Of a DNA stretch of 64,000 nucleotides, positions 53,501 to 64,000 are shown one piece after another. The stretch covers positions 5,828,001 through 5,892,000 of the forward strand of contig OX442316.1 in assembly GCA_949358305.1 (NCBI GenBank), given 5' to 3'. This DNA comes from Strigamia acuminata. Its lineage: Eukaryota > Arthropoda > Chilopoda > Geophilomorpha > Linotaeniidae. Position numbers and translations under genes: made by a program. The notes below the pieces were generated by a model. The model was not told the origin of the DNA. It searched no databases and worked only from the letters and a program-made list of their open reading frames with translations. Each line of letters opens with the position of its first letter. Within the stretch, counting starts at the first letter, position 1.

Positions 53501-56500
53501 AAGATTCATGCAAAATTTATTTATTCATTAATAAATAAACAAAAATGAATAAATCAGCGGAATAAATGCAATTTAGTGAAAGATGTTGCTTGGCTGCCAA
53601 CAACCAATTCCTCATCTTTGACTCCGAGAAAAATAAAAGTGTTAAAATAAAAAATGCCAACAACCCACAAATTGTAAATCAGCCATTAAAACAAACTGGA
53701 ACCACCTCAGAATCGAAATAGACTATTTTTTCTTAAGGGGAATTACCAAAAGAAAAAATCAAACCATGTGCTGTGCACACTCCTAAATGCCCAAAGCAAA
53801 CACCAGGTCCTTTATTTGTATTATTCCCTTGGAACCACTTCCCCTTTAATTCAGCTCATTCTGCATGCAGTGGTTCCAGTCTAGTTCATTAGACAGTGGA
53901 TGTAAATGCAATACCAATGATAAGACAATAAAACGAATAAAACTAAAGGTTTTAAATGATCTATTGCCATTTCCTGTTTAAATATCACTGCAATATTACC
54001 CCTGAGATTAGAAGAAGAAAAAATATTTGTATTAAAACATTCCTTTGCCCTCCAAGAATTGAATTAATGTTAATGAGAATAAGCATTACCAAAAAAAACA
54101 AAAACAAGTAATTATTACCGTAGAGAGAAGAAAATCAATAAATATCACCAAAACAAACAAAAACAAAATTAGAAAATGCACAAATAAAAAGATTTTGAGT
54201 GCAATTTTCCTTTACCTTTCTTTGTAGTACGTTAATCTTCCTATCTTTAATATCCATATGATCTTTCAATTCATTAAGTTCGCTATTTAGTCGATTTCTT
54301 TCTTGTTGTGCCTGGAGCGCCTGCTGAGTTTTCTTCTCAATCAATTTATTCTTCTCCTCAAGCCTCTGCCGCAATTCTTCCACCTGAGAAACAAAACAAA
54401 ATCAAGCGTTACTCAGATAACAACTAAATTGACAATAGAATCGCAACGAAGCTGCTTTCGATGCTGTAATTAATTAGTGGCAAATTATCAAAATGTCGTA
54501 TCTTTGAGTCCAATCATTTCGTTAGCATTTTTCACAACGAAAAATACCGCATTTCTTCGATTCTAAAGCTGCAAATTGTTGTTCACAAGGACGCAAAGCG
54601 AAGAAAACCCTCTTCGTGCCACATTTCGTGCAACAATTCGCGTCGAAAAAAGAATTAAAAATTTCCAATTCTGAATTTGTTTCGCGTGTGTCATGTAAGA
54701 CGCACACTAATTTCAGTACCAGAAACTGAAAAAAAAGCTTTGATTCTAATACTATGTTTACATGCACGGAATATTTCGAGCGAGATGAAATATTTCGTGT
54801 GCACAACTGTCAAGTAAACAGGGATGACAATGATTATTCGAGTAGTGAATAATCCCTCGCAGAAAGTTGTTTAATTCGAGTAAACTCGAACTATTTTTAT
54901 TTCGCATGCGCATATCGCTTCCGGCACTTCACCATTGGTCAAAAACCGAAAGTGATCACGAATTATTTTCTGCATGTAAACACAACAATTTGATTTTTTC
55001 ACCACTCGAATTATTCACCACTCAAATTATTCGATGCATGTAAACATAGTATAGCAGGGTTTCCTAAACGGTGAGGCGCGAGCTGATTATTGGTGGGGCG
55101 CACCCATCATACATGCCTAAATAAAACAAGCTTATTTTGCAAACTTTTGTAAATTTGTAAGCAAAATTATATAAAATTATATAAAAAATTATACAAAGCT
55201 TTACACAAAATTATATAAAAATTTCTTTTTTTCTTTTTAGTAGTATATTTTTTAAAAATTTAATGCACTGGTAGATGAAGTGAGGCGCAGAAGATCGCCT
55301 TGCTGAAAAAGTAAGGCGCAATGCTAAAAAGTTTGGGAACCCCTGTAGTATAGGATTCAAGTCGCACCCAGTTTGTAGAGATGTTTATGTGAGGAAAAAA
55401 AGTGCCGAAGAAATACGATAGTTTCATTTCTTTCATTCTGTTTTGCTTTGTGTGTCGCAGTTCAGGTGCGGTGAGTGCAAACTGAAGAGGGGACTTGCCC
55501 TTCTAGCATTACCAAGTCCACCGAGGACAAAACAAAGCGGCCTCCATATCTTACATCAGTTTGCAGCATGTTGTAATGTTCCTCCTTAGCACACAGAGAT
55601 TCCTTCAGCACTGCTATATGTCTCTGATAATCCTGATGTTGTTCTTCCAAGGTTCTCATCTTTGCACCCATAGCTAAGATCTCCTGGTCCCGCTTTTGTA
55701 CCTCCATGCGCGCTTCTTCTATCTGTGGAAAAAGACAAAAAACAAAGAAAATTCCTCCCGTCTTTTTCACGTACAAATAATCCCATATCTTTACCCAGAT
55801 ACGTAAATCCTTACGCACAAAAGACATAAAAAACAGTTTTTAGTTCACAGTAAATTCAGTATACGGACATAGAAGAACTGAAGATTGAGATATAAATCAT
55901 CATGCGCATTAAGAAAACACAAATTATGTTAAAAAAACAATTCATTTTTCCTACTTACTACAACAACATTCAATATTCAACTAGAAAACAACTTGTGTTA
56001 TAAACAATAATCTCAGTGTGATGAAACGAGAAAAATGTGATGTTAGTTATAAGGATTTGAGACAATAAGTTTCCCATTGCATTTCACCTTCTCACCTTAA
56101 TCTTGCTCTGTTTTTCTTTATTTAGAAGCACCTCGGTCATCTTCCAATCATCGCAATTTACTAATCTGGATCTTAACTCCCTGACACTGTGCCACCGCTT
56201 CATCTCAGTTTCCATGAGCGCTAATTCCCTCTGCAGGGTGAAGATGCGAGCATCCTAAATGTATCGATGTACCGTAAAGGGGGCTTAATACATACAGCAC
56301 AACCTGTCCACTTGTCTCCAAGTCATCTTGCTTGCTCAACTTAAACCGCTCAATTTTCGAAGCGAAATAATAAAATAAAACTCAAGCAAAATCAAATGGA
56401 TCAAAAACATGAGAATGAATAAATAATGTGCAATTTTTAAAAGGATGATAAAAATAGATATAAAAAAATATCAAGTTGAAGAGCAAATGGCTCGTGGTTT

Positions 56501-59500
56501 ATTATTCCTTTAACAGTTGAAGAGGAGAGTGCAGGAGGCAATTTGCGGAACTCCCATGAGAACCATCTTGTTACCTTGGTTTCAATAATTTGTCTCAATT
56601 CCTTTATGTCTAAACCTTCACTCAAGCCTAGTCTGCCAGTAAACACGACCTGTGGGATAAAGACGGTGATGGAGGAGGCAGTTTACAAAGAAAATAATTA
56701 TTTTGATGACCTGGGTAATTAAAATTATCATTTTTTTTTTAAATAAAACTAATCTAAGTCATGCGCAGTGATGAAAAATTTAAATCTTGGTTAATGTGAT
56801 GTATATCATCAAGGTCCAGGTCTCGATGCGAGTGACCTTATGACTCCACCAGTCCAAGCTTTTGTTTCCACAACTTGTGTTAGTGTTTGCCACGGAATTA
56901 GAATACATAATTTTATTTGATTAAGTTTGCGGATTAAACCGCTCGGTGTAACAACATTTACTGCAAAGATGACGTATAATTATCCAGTTTTCGGGGTATT
57001 CCGCTAATTTTCTCAGCATTTCGATGGAAATTAGTAAAATTACTTATTAAAATTGCAATTTGATTGCAATTTGTTAAAATTTAAATTGAAAATCGATTTT
57101 TCTACTACACCGTGTTCTAATTCTATGGCATTTCGGTTCTCTCTTTTTTTTTTTTTTTCGTTTAAAGAAATTTATAGATTTATTTCTGTCTTCGTCTGAA
57201 AAATGTGAAATTATCATCTAATTTACCTCTTTGGTTTTGAGAAAATCTTTATCTTTGCTTTCGACTAGAGATTCAAGATGCCTTGCACGCGCATGCGCTT
57301 CGATAAGCTGCGTTTTCATCCGCTCATATTCGAGACGTTCGTCTTCTTGTAATTTACCACCTTAAAACAGAGATAAGAAAACGAGAAGAAAAATAACATT
57401 ATTAAAGATAAGACCTGGATGGCATGCCAATTACGAAATCTAATTTCATTTTCTCATTTCAAATTCAATAAATGACTCAATTTAATCAACAATATTGATA
57501 CGTACCAGCTCCTTTGGTTTGCAACATTTCCAATAACTTCTTAATGCTTTCCTCCCTCGCTTGCAACGTTTGTTTCTGCGTTTCGATTCGCAATTCCATT
57601 TCCTTTAAAAAAAAAAAATATTTTAAAAAAAAAAAAAAAATTAGATAGTCCAATTAACATAATCCCCGCACACAGGTTTAATCATTTTCTAATTAACTCA
57701 TTAAATAAATTTAAATTGAAAATTATACAACGGTTTGACGAATTTCTCCAATCTGAAAAATGTCAAAGGTTTTTCTATTTTTTAAATTCGTCCAGCAACA
57801 CCCAGACACTCCAAAAACCCAAGAAATGCGTGGAATATTAATTCCAAATTCCACCTGTAGGCAAAAAAATGTAATTATAAACACAATTTATCACATTTCA
57901 GACTTCCTTATCTATTTACTCAGCAAAAACATCGTCTAATTTCCTTTCAAACCGTCGAAAAAAGATACTTTATACAAGCAGATAGCGCTAAAACTTAAAA
58001 TTCATAACGCTACATAATTAAGCAATAAAAATGGTCGTGAAAACCTTAATTTCGTTTAACTCTGGCCACTGGGGATCCATTCATAGACGATTACTGCTAA
58101 TCAGCACTCGTGATATTACTCTTGATTAATGTCCCTAATCCGGTCAACATAATATATAAACACAATTAATAAATATCCTACAGCCAAGGCTTTAAAAAAA
58201 ACGTTATTTTCCACCTTGTTGTGTATCAATTTATCCGTTTCTCGCCAATGAGCAATAAAACAACGAGCTTTGTGCGTGGAAAAGCACCAATCTGAGCAAC
58301 GACCTACTAAACAGAGTGGACATCCCATAAAACCACATTTGACAAGCCAAGAGGCCACTTGGAATAAATTGCATTTAAGCTGTTTAAGTGGGAATAAAAA
58401 TGCAGGTTAAAATCGCTCTTACTTTGATGGTTTCTCGTAACAAGTATATTTCCTTGGCTTGGTGCTGTTTCTCCGCGTACAGTTGTTCCAACTGCTGTTG
58501 AAGACCCAAATCTGGATTTCGCAAATGATGGGAACGCAATTCATCTTCAAGTTGGTGAATAAGTGTGGCTTGCTTCTATTAAAAAGATAACGGAATAAAA
58601 GGAAAAGGTTGAAAACAAACGCCTTCATTGTGTCGCGGGGAGAAATATACGAGGGGTTTTTAAGTGCTCAAATATACACTGGTTTTGCTAGATTTTCAAC
58701 TAAATGTCTCTTCAAGACTCGAAAGGTCAGCGTGACACCAGTTTTACAGTTTTGATTAAAAATTCCGGCTAAAGTTGAACTGCACTGTTGATAAATTAAA
58801 GAAATGTCTCTTCCTTTAATTCCAAACTTTGCCGACTAAATCACAAGAAACGTCAGTCTGTCTTTTGTGTCAATTTTCTTTTGTTTTTCCTCGCGTCTTT
58901 CACACGAACTTTCAAATTAATCCGTGAAATTTCTTTTTTCTTTTTAATTTTTTTTAATTCCAAGTCATGACAGCACAGAGCACACGATTCAGCAATTTTT
59001 CCCCCTTCTTCTTCTTCACAACTTCGACCCCCTATTTGCTAAAAATAGGTGAAGAGATTTATTGATTGACACGAGCAATCACGTCAAAGCTAGACACGTC
59101 TATAAGATTATCTGTATTTTTTACTTTTAACAACACAATGAAACATCACCCATTTCATACAGATTGACGATAACGCAAGTCCTATTTCATAAACTCATGT
59201 TTAACTTGCAGTTAAACACGTTTTGTTGTTTTAAAATGTCGGGCGCATGTCCACTGCGACTGAAAACAGACTAAATCAGCCGCCCGCAGTTTGAATATAC
59301 CCGTAACTCAAATATAAATAGATAAAAGTGAGATCACCACAACCGGTAACAAATAAAATATGTTTAAATTGCTCTTTAGTCTAAATTACTTCATGACTAT
59401 GCCTTTTTTGAGCCCTATATTTCTGTATTTAATCAAATAACGTGTATTGTGGTATTGATTCCTACACATCTACTTTGTTTCCTTCAAATATTGTATATAA

Positions 59501-59752
59501 ACTTGCATGCAGATATCTACTACAGAAGCAACAAAAGAAAAGAAAAATATAGTTAAGTCACTTGAATAATTTGAACACATAAAAACAAAAGAATAATAAA
59601 AAAACAAGAATACAAAAGAAGATAGATGAAAAACTTACCCTAGCAGATTCCACCCAGTTAAAATTTCTGCCAGAGTTGGAGTATAAAGGGGCAGCAGAAT
59701 GGGGGTTGCTCACTGCTATCCTACTGCTGGGCATAAAACGGGACTGGCAAGC
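47532..59752 (-). CDS. brp: ELKS/ERC-Bruchpilot active-zone scaffold, 5' incomplete
   Basis: Exons, minus strand: 59,752-59,639; 58,575-58,423; 57,602-57,506; 57,360-57,227; 56,649-56,575; 56,254-56,096; 55,722-55,555; 54,383-54,216; 52,981-49,559; 49,248-49,000 (or 48,994); 48,916-48,705; 48,639-48,537; 48,168-48,037; 47,977-47,817; 47,754-47,532. About 1,856 aa are visible. It is a presynaptic cytomatrix scaffold clustering calcium channels and vesicles. Conserved ELKS blocks include ETQKQTLQAREESIKKLLEM, EEQHQDYQRHIAVLKESLCA and IENLEDLLKEKDNQVDMARA. The 1,141-codon exon is an almost uninterrupted coiled coil with Q/S-x-x-x-L-D/E-K heptads as in fly Bruchpilot. The C-terminus has the ELKS block with ISEKDANIALLE-like sequence (VSEKDAHIALLE) but ends EILVKVSEG, without the PDZ-binding end of vertebrate ERC. 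The N-terminal exons lie further right or outside the window. Confidence 0.93.
49559..52981 (-). other. Giant 3.4-kb coiled-coil exon of ELKS/Bruchpilot
   Basis: One open exon of 1,141 codons with an acceptor AAATAG and donor CAA|GTGAGT. Its first 90 codons match universal ELKS sequence. After SELGKSKAE it becomes an arthropod-type expansion built from roughly 28-residue periods such as LEKSQ-x-E-L-x-K-x-Q, charged, proline-free and nearly cysteine-free. The expansion was probably produced by repeated internal duplication. The antisense frames across it (up to 280 codons) are shadows. Confidence 0.9.
54752..55049. mobile_element. MITE with TA target duplication in an ELKS intron
   Basis: The terminal inverted repeats CTATGTTTACATGCA and TGCATGTAAACATAG are perfect 15-mers, flanked on both sides by TA (54,750-54,751 and 55,050-55,051). 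The interior (298 bp in total) contains further imperfect inverted repeats such as TTATTCGAGTAGTGAATAAT. TA duplication suggests a Tc1/mariner-type parent. No coding frame is present. Confidence 0.85.
55055..55345. mobile_element. hAT-type non-autonomous element with 8-bp target duplication
   Basis: The ends CAGGGTTTCCTAAAC and GTTTGGGAACCCCTG are imperfect inverted repeats typical of hAT elements. The perfect 8-bp target duplication TAGTATAG flanks it (55,047-55,054 and 55,346-55,353). The 291-bp element inserted exactly over the end of the MITE at 54,752-55,049, so it is the younger of the two. Confidence 0.92.
59190..59470. repeat. Diverged duplicate of 61,820-62,470 (without the MITE)
   Basis: The words CAGTTAAACA(C/T)GTTTTGTTGTTT, CCACTGC(G/A)ACTGAAAACA and GTCTAAATTACTTCATGA occur in the same order here and on both sides of the MITE at 61,865. 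This segment therefore serves as the unfilled paralogous site. Confidence 0.7.
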
Positions 59753-60018
59753 CTAAGAACACATGCATCAGGCACTTAGTAATCATTAGTAACCAATATT
59801 AAGCACTACAGAACCGAAGTTCTACAGTGCAAACCAGAAACAGCCAAAATTAAGAAAAAGTGAAAAGTTAGAGATTATAGTAAGCAGTGAGTAAAAGCTG
59901 GTCAATTATTTAACATGCAATAACATTGTTGTGTTTTAATTTAGTGCTCAATTAGTTAATTCTAAGTGCGTGCTTTGTGTATAGTACAATGCTATACGCG
60001 ACAGACCATCAGACAGAT

Positions 60019-60222
60019 CAGCGCTTCTCAAACTATGTCCCAATAACCTAAAAATTGATAAAAAACGAAAATATCTCGAGAACGAAAGCTCGGATAATCA
60101 AAAACTAAACACCAACAGAAAGAGCGAAAAAAACTACACGAGAAACGTTACTTAAACAATACTGCCCACAACCAATGATTAATATAGATCCGGCAGCCTC
60201 TTGCTCACTTTGAGAAGCGCTG
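60019..60222. mobile_element. Short hAT-like inverted-repeat element
   Basis: The perfect 14-bp ends CAGCGCTTCTCAAA and TTTGAGAAGCGCTG enclose 204 bp. The flanking octamers AGACAGAT and AGCTAGAT match at six of eight positions and may be a decayed target duplication. There is no coding capacity. Confidence 0.8.
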
Positions 60223-61141
60223 AGCTAGATACCTAACCTTTAATAACTGGATATTACCATTCAAATTCCGTGCTTTTAACGGCCGTATAGAGAGTTATTG
60301 AGCGCGAAAAGACGTAAAATAAATAGCAAAACCCGAAATTTCTGATCCAAATTGGATATTTCATCGGTGCAGAAGTAAAGAAGACAATTTCAGGTAAGCT
60401 GTGGGCCCTTTCGTCAACAATATTTAATAAAAACACAGAAACAACAGCTTTAAGTCTCGAATCAATTGCAATTTTCTTGGGTATTGATTTTCGCAAGTGT
60501 CACATCATTTACTGCACCGAACTTGTTGCGTCTTCGAACCGTTTTGATGAATCCAGTGTCAGTTTAGTACTCCAACTTTTTCCACTGGAGACGCGAAGGA
60601 GAAAATCAGCTTTAGTTTTAGTTAAACCAATTTCCAAGTTCCGCCTTTAAGGATGCAGTAAAACATCCCAAATAGACCGATAAAGAATAAAATACTGTCC
60701 GTCTTTGAGGTTTCGAATGAATTTCAATCCGTGTAATGATCACATGCCCCTCTTATTTCTACCTTCAGACCTTTTCAATAAACCATAAGACACTTTCGAG
60801 TCCTTCGCTCTACTCAAGAAGTCGCTTGAAAATAGAAATTATGCGATTGCTCCCTAGTGTTAGTCTTGACGTCTAACGTCGACACGTAACGTTTTCACAA
60901 TTCACCACGAGAATTTACTACTAATTAGCACTCAATTTAGTTCTTAAATTAATTCAAAGTTTGGAATTTATCGCTTTTTAACACAAGGCGCATTCATAAA
61001 CTCATATAGTCATCTTTAACTTATACCATGTTCACACCAATGGATCTAGATTGGCTGGAAGGGCTTGCAATATTTAATAACTCCTTTATTTTTTATACTG
61101 TGGGATCTTATACAGTATTTAAAAGAAATATCTTTTAAACG

Positions 61142-61416
61142 GCGTTCATTTTCTGTTTTTCACGCGTTTTCATGACACTTCTTAGTGTTTGAAGTTCCAA
61201 TGCTCTGATTTCAGCCTGAATATAGCTCTTTAGCTGTTGGAGTGTCTGAGGTTTGTTAACATAAATTTTATCTTTGAGATAGTCCCATGGGAAGAAATCA
61301 GACGCTCCAACAGCTGAAAAACAACATTCAGGCTGAAATCAGAGCAGTGGAACCTCAAACACTAAAAATGTCATGAAAAACGCATTGGAAAGAAGCAAAA
61401 CAGAAAATGGATGCCA
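61142..61416. mobile_element. Inverted duplication of a mariner-type transposase 3' end
   Basis: Two arms of about 115 bp in head-to-head orientation. The left arm read on the minus strand gives DFFPWDYLKDKIYVNKPQ, followed by TLQQLKSYIQAEIRALELQT, recognisable as the C-terminal end of a mariner-like transposase. The right arm read on the plus strand gives TLQQLKNNIQAEIRAVEPQT and then a stop. Both are fragments lacking the catalytic triad. The structure is a relic, possibly an inverted-repeat element derived from a larger transposon. Confidence 0.8.
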
Positions 61417-61864
61417 CTAAAAAGATTTGACCCTTTTGTGACTTTGTAGATCCACACAATCAAATCCAACTGAATGTAGTTCAATTATTGACCGGGATTT
61501 CATTGTGTTTACGTCAAAAGTTAATTCAACATAACCAGTGAACAACAAATTTTCCGACATCGTTTAATGAATGTGAATTGCTGCCCTTCTTTTTCTTGCT
61601 GCCAATAAAAAACATTGCGATGTCTTCTTATTCTTACACTGGATAGATACAGATTTTTGCCTGCACAGTCTGTCGCCAATCCAAATCCAATCGTCAAATC
61701 GACTTGTGGGAACTCGAGTGGCGAATGGAGCTGTTGGGTACATGGATCCGTGAACCGAGATCAGTGTTCACACCGATAACGAATCTACAACATCGGATGA
61801 GATACATAACTATGGTCTGAACAAGGTATTACAGTTAAACATGTTTTGTTGTTTAAAAGTCTAA

Positions 61865-62291
61865 AGCTAAGTTTACACTTGTGTTCACACTAGACACAAC
61901 GCAAGAAAACTAACGCAACGCAAGCTGCTTGCGTCCAAAAATTCTTGACGTTGACGCCAATTCCTGCTTCAACTCCAAGTTGAAGTACCGTAAGCGACGC
62001 AACGCAAGGAAAGGTCTTGCGGCCAACCAATCACGATCGACTCCAACTCTCGTCGATTCACATTTGGTTGGCGAGACTTTGCCACCTGCAAACTGGCCGC
62101 CATTTTCGGATTCTGGAAGCAGTTCTAAAACTAGATCCAATTCCAGGTTTCATTGAAACCATCTGATTGACCAGACGCAACATCAATTGTTTCAGCTCTG
62201 TTTACGCGTGCCCTACAGTGTGAACAGGCTCTGCGTTGCGTTTAACTAATTTTTCCTCGCGTCTAGTGTGAACACAAGTGCGAACCTAGCT
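61865..62291. mobile_element. MITE with ~30-bp terminal inverted repeats
   Basis: The ends AGCTAAGTTTACACTTGTGT / TCACACTAGAC and their near-complement at 62,259-62,291 are inverted repeats of about 31 bp with two or three mismatches. GCGTTGCGTT/AACGCAACGC words repeat just inside both ends. The related segment at about 59,210-59,290 lacks this insert, supporting insertion. Frames at 61,910-62,156 are not coding. Confidence 0.85.
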
Positions 62292-64000
62292 ATATGCTTG
62301 CCCACTGCAACTGAAAACACTAAATCAGTCGACATTTATAAGTTAGATCGAGACAAGCAGTTCAAATATGTTGTTTAAAAATGCTGTACTGTCTAAATTA
62401 CTTCATGAAAGCATCTAGTGAAATAATAAACGTGAGATAATGTTATGGTATAACACTTGCGTGTTTTAATTACACAATTTAAGGTATATAGCCTTTTAGT
62501 TCTCAACAAGTTTAGTCGCGTGATATCACGCACGCACTGTCAGCTTGCTATAAGTATACAGTGATTAGTCCTATTCTACACCTATAAACATTCAGATTAA
62601 AAGTATCGTTAAAGAAAATCTCTTTCTCCGCGCATTTCGTGATTTCTGACAAAACTTTTAACCGATTTTCCTAGTAACATTTCCTGCGCTGAACACGGGG
62701 TGTAACAACAAATTGCAATTACCATCGAGCCATTAACTCCTCTTCCCACGGGTCTTTGTAAAGATGCTCTATGCCGAGTGGTTAACTCAATTGTTCAAAT
62801 TGTATTTACTTTTACGATGTGGGAATGACTTGTAACTTCACTTATTGTGGTTCTAACTTGATTACTCGACTAACACATCGATATCTGGCCGCAATCAATA
62901 CGATATTAGAAGTCAAACGCCGTAATTTCAGTATTTCACCCGACCAAGCCAAACATGGCTGACTTGGCGGAAAAGAAATAGCTTGATAAATAAGAAATAA
63001 AGACCCTGCACATTTTTTGGCTCATCAATCATATCAGATTGATCCGTATTGGAAAAAGTAAACCCTTAACTGGTGACACAATTCGTAAAAAATATCACAC
63101 CGGTAATAAATGCGGCGTTAACTAGTAAATTACACGAGAAAGCTGGCGATTTTTCACGAATCTGTTGTTTAACGCCGACATGTAAATGCACCTTTAGTGG
63201 TTTAAATGATGTGATAAAATGAAAATGGAGTTTCGAAATGAATACAAAACAGATTCTAAATTCGCCGTGTAACTATCATTATCATTTCCAGTCAAATAAT
63301 TCACCAAATGTATTTACAACCATCAAATCGTCGTAAACTTGTTTGCAGATGCCATCTCGGTAGTAAAAACATTGTTTATTCGAAAAACAAGTCTTTGCTT
63401 CTCTTGTAAAAATATATTTATCGATTTTTCGAGCCAAACACTATAAATTATTTTACAGCTTCACACAAACCAGCGTGAAAACTCCAATCCAGAAACCGCC
63501 AAACCAAAAAAAGAAATTTCGATCCGTCAGCTACAAATTTGTGTATGGAAATATTTTCTAAAGAACTCCCGATGGGAAACCGAGCTTTAAAGCTGCTGAA
63601 GCTGTGACGCATCACTTGCACTAAGTTCAGACATTAATCACAACTTTATACGCCATTGTTTCATCCTAGAGGCCGTTTCTCACACCACCAAAGGCCATCT
63701 GCTAAGACAAATTACAACTAAATGTATGTTAACTTAAAATGCAAATAAAATAAAAGTGAAACGAATCAACATTTGTCACAACCGTTCTGTACTTGGAAAG
63801 TACATAATTAAAGCCACTATCGCACCAAACTACATGCACCAGAATGATTTGAATTGAGGCAATATTTGTCAAATTGGAGGTTTTAAAATATGGTCAGACA
63901 CGGTAGTGTAGTGTCCTCTTGCTTAATTAGTTGGCGTCTAACCGAATCGTGATAAATGTAGGAATTTATACGTGATATATCGGGGTTAGAAGTGCTCGAA

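Larger units (their letters stand above)
59753..64000. other. Probable 5' intron or upstream DNA of ELKS/Bruchpilot
   Basis: No coding exon is recognised. The stretch is rich in small inverted-repeat elements (listed separately) and diverged duplicates. I looked for the expected upstream ELKS exon (the conserved IKTFWSPELKKE-like block) and did not see it, so the 5' exons are likely beyond the window. Confidence 0.5.

Noticed and set aside
1-64000. tRNA or rRNA genes
   Set aside because: I scanned for TTCGA-type T-loop words and found only coincidental matches, such as within Vms1-like coding sequence near 18,281, without cloverleaf context. A covariance-model search would settle this.

Overview
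This is eukaryotic nuclear DNA, almost certainly from an arthropod. The base composition is AT-rich, introns are short (most 50-75 bp) with GT-AG borders, and spliced genes lie on both strands. The best lineage marker is the gene at 47.5-59.8 kb. It encodes an ELKS/ERC active-zone protein that carries the very long coiled-coil expansion known from arthropod Bruchpilot, all in one 3.4-kb exon. It also keeps the ancestral ELKS C-terminal block that I believe fly Bruchpilot lacks. An FRS2-type FGF-receptor adaptor is present as well. Together these suggest a non-dipteran arthropod, but the species cannot be fixed from sequence alone.

Layout. (1) 1-17.6 kb: no recognisable protein-coding gene. 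The region is packed with tandem and dispersed repeats: a composite 26-28-bp minisatellite with higher-order structure (5.97-7.4 kb), a 23-bp array (7.6-7.9 kb), a 722-bp tandem cassette with splice-site-like borders (8.0-10.2 kb), a 62-bp array (13.2-13.9 kb), 24- and 26-bp arrays (15.96-16.33 kb) and several diverged segment duplications. (2) 17.8-27.3 kb: a compact gene cluster with a Vms1/ANKZF1-like ribosome-quality-control factor (+), an effector caspase (-), N-acetylglucosamine kinase (+) and SMYD4 (+). (3) 28.4-38.4 kb: an FRS2-like adaptor (-) with four perfect CRE palindromes upstream, a 53-codon ORF (-), and a two-exon EVH1-CRIB protein (+) whose intron holds an intact-looking Ty3/Gypsy retrotransposon (32,814-37,602, antisense, identical 132-bp LTRs, 5-bp target duplication). 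(4) 41.8-45.4 kb: acid sphingomyelinase (+, 12 coding exons), with two related terminal-inverted-repeat elements in its introns and a GC-AG intron. (5) 47.5-59.8 kb: ELKS/Bruchpilot (-), 5' end beyond what I can see. (6) 59.8-64 kb: probably its 5' intronic or upstream DNA, holding several small inverted-repeat elements and a relic of a mariner-type transposase.

The genes are unrelated in pathway, as expected for an animal chromosome; there is no operon. Exon borders were worked out by hand from splice consensus, reading-frame continuity and family similarity. The summed coding lengths of the caspase, NAGK, Vms1-like, SMYD4, EVH1-CRIB and sphingomyelinase models are all exact multiples of three.
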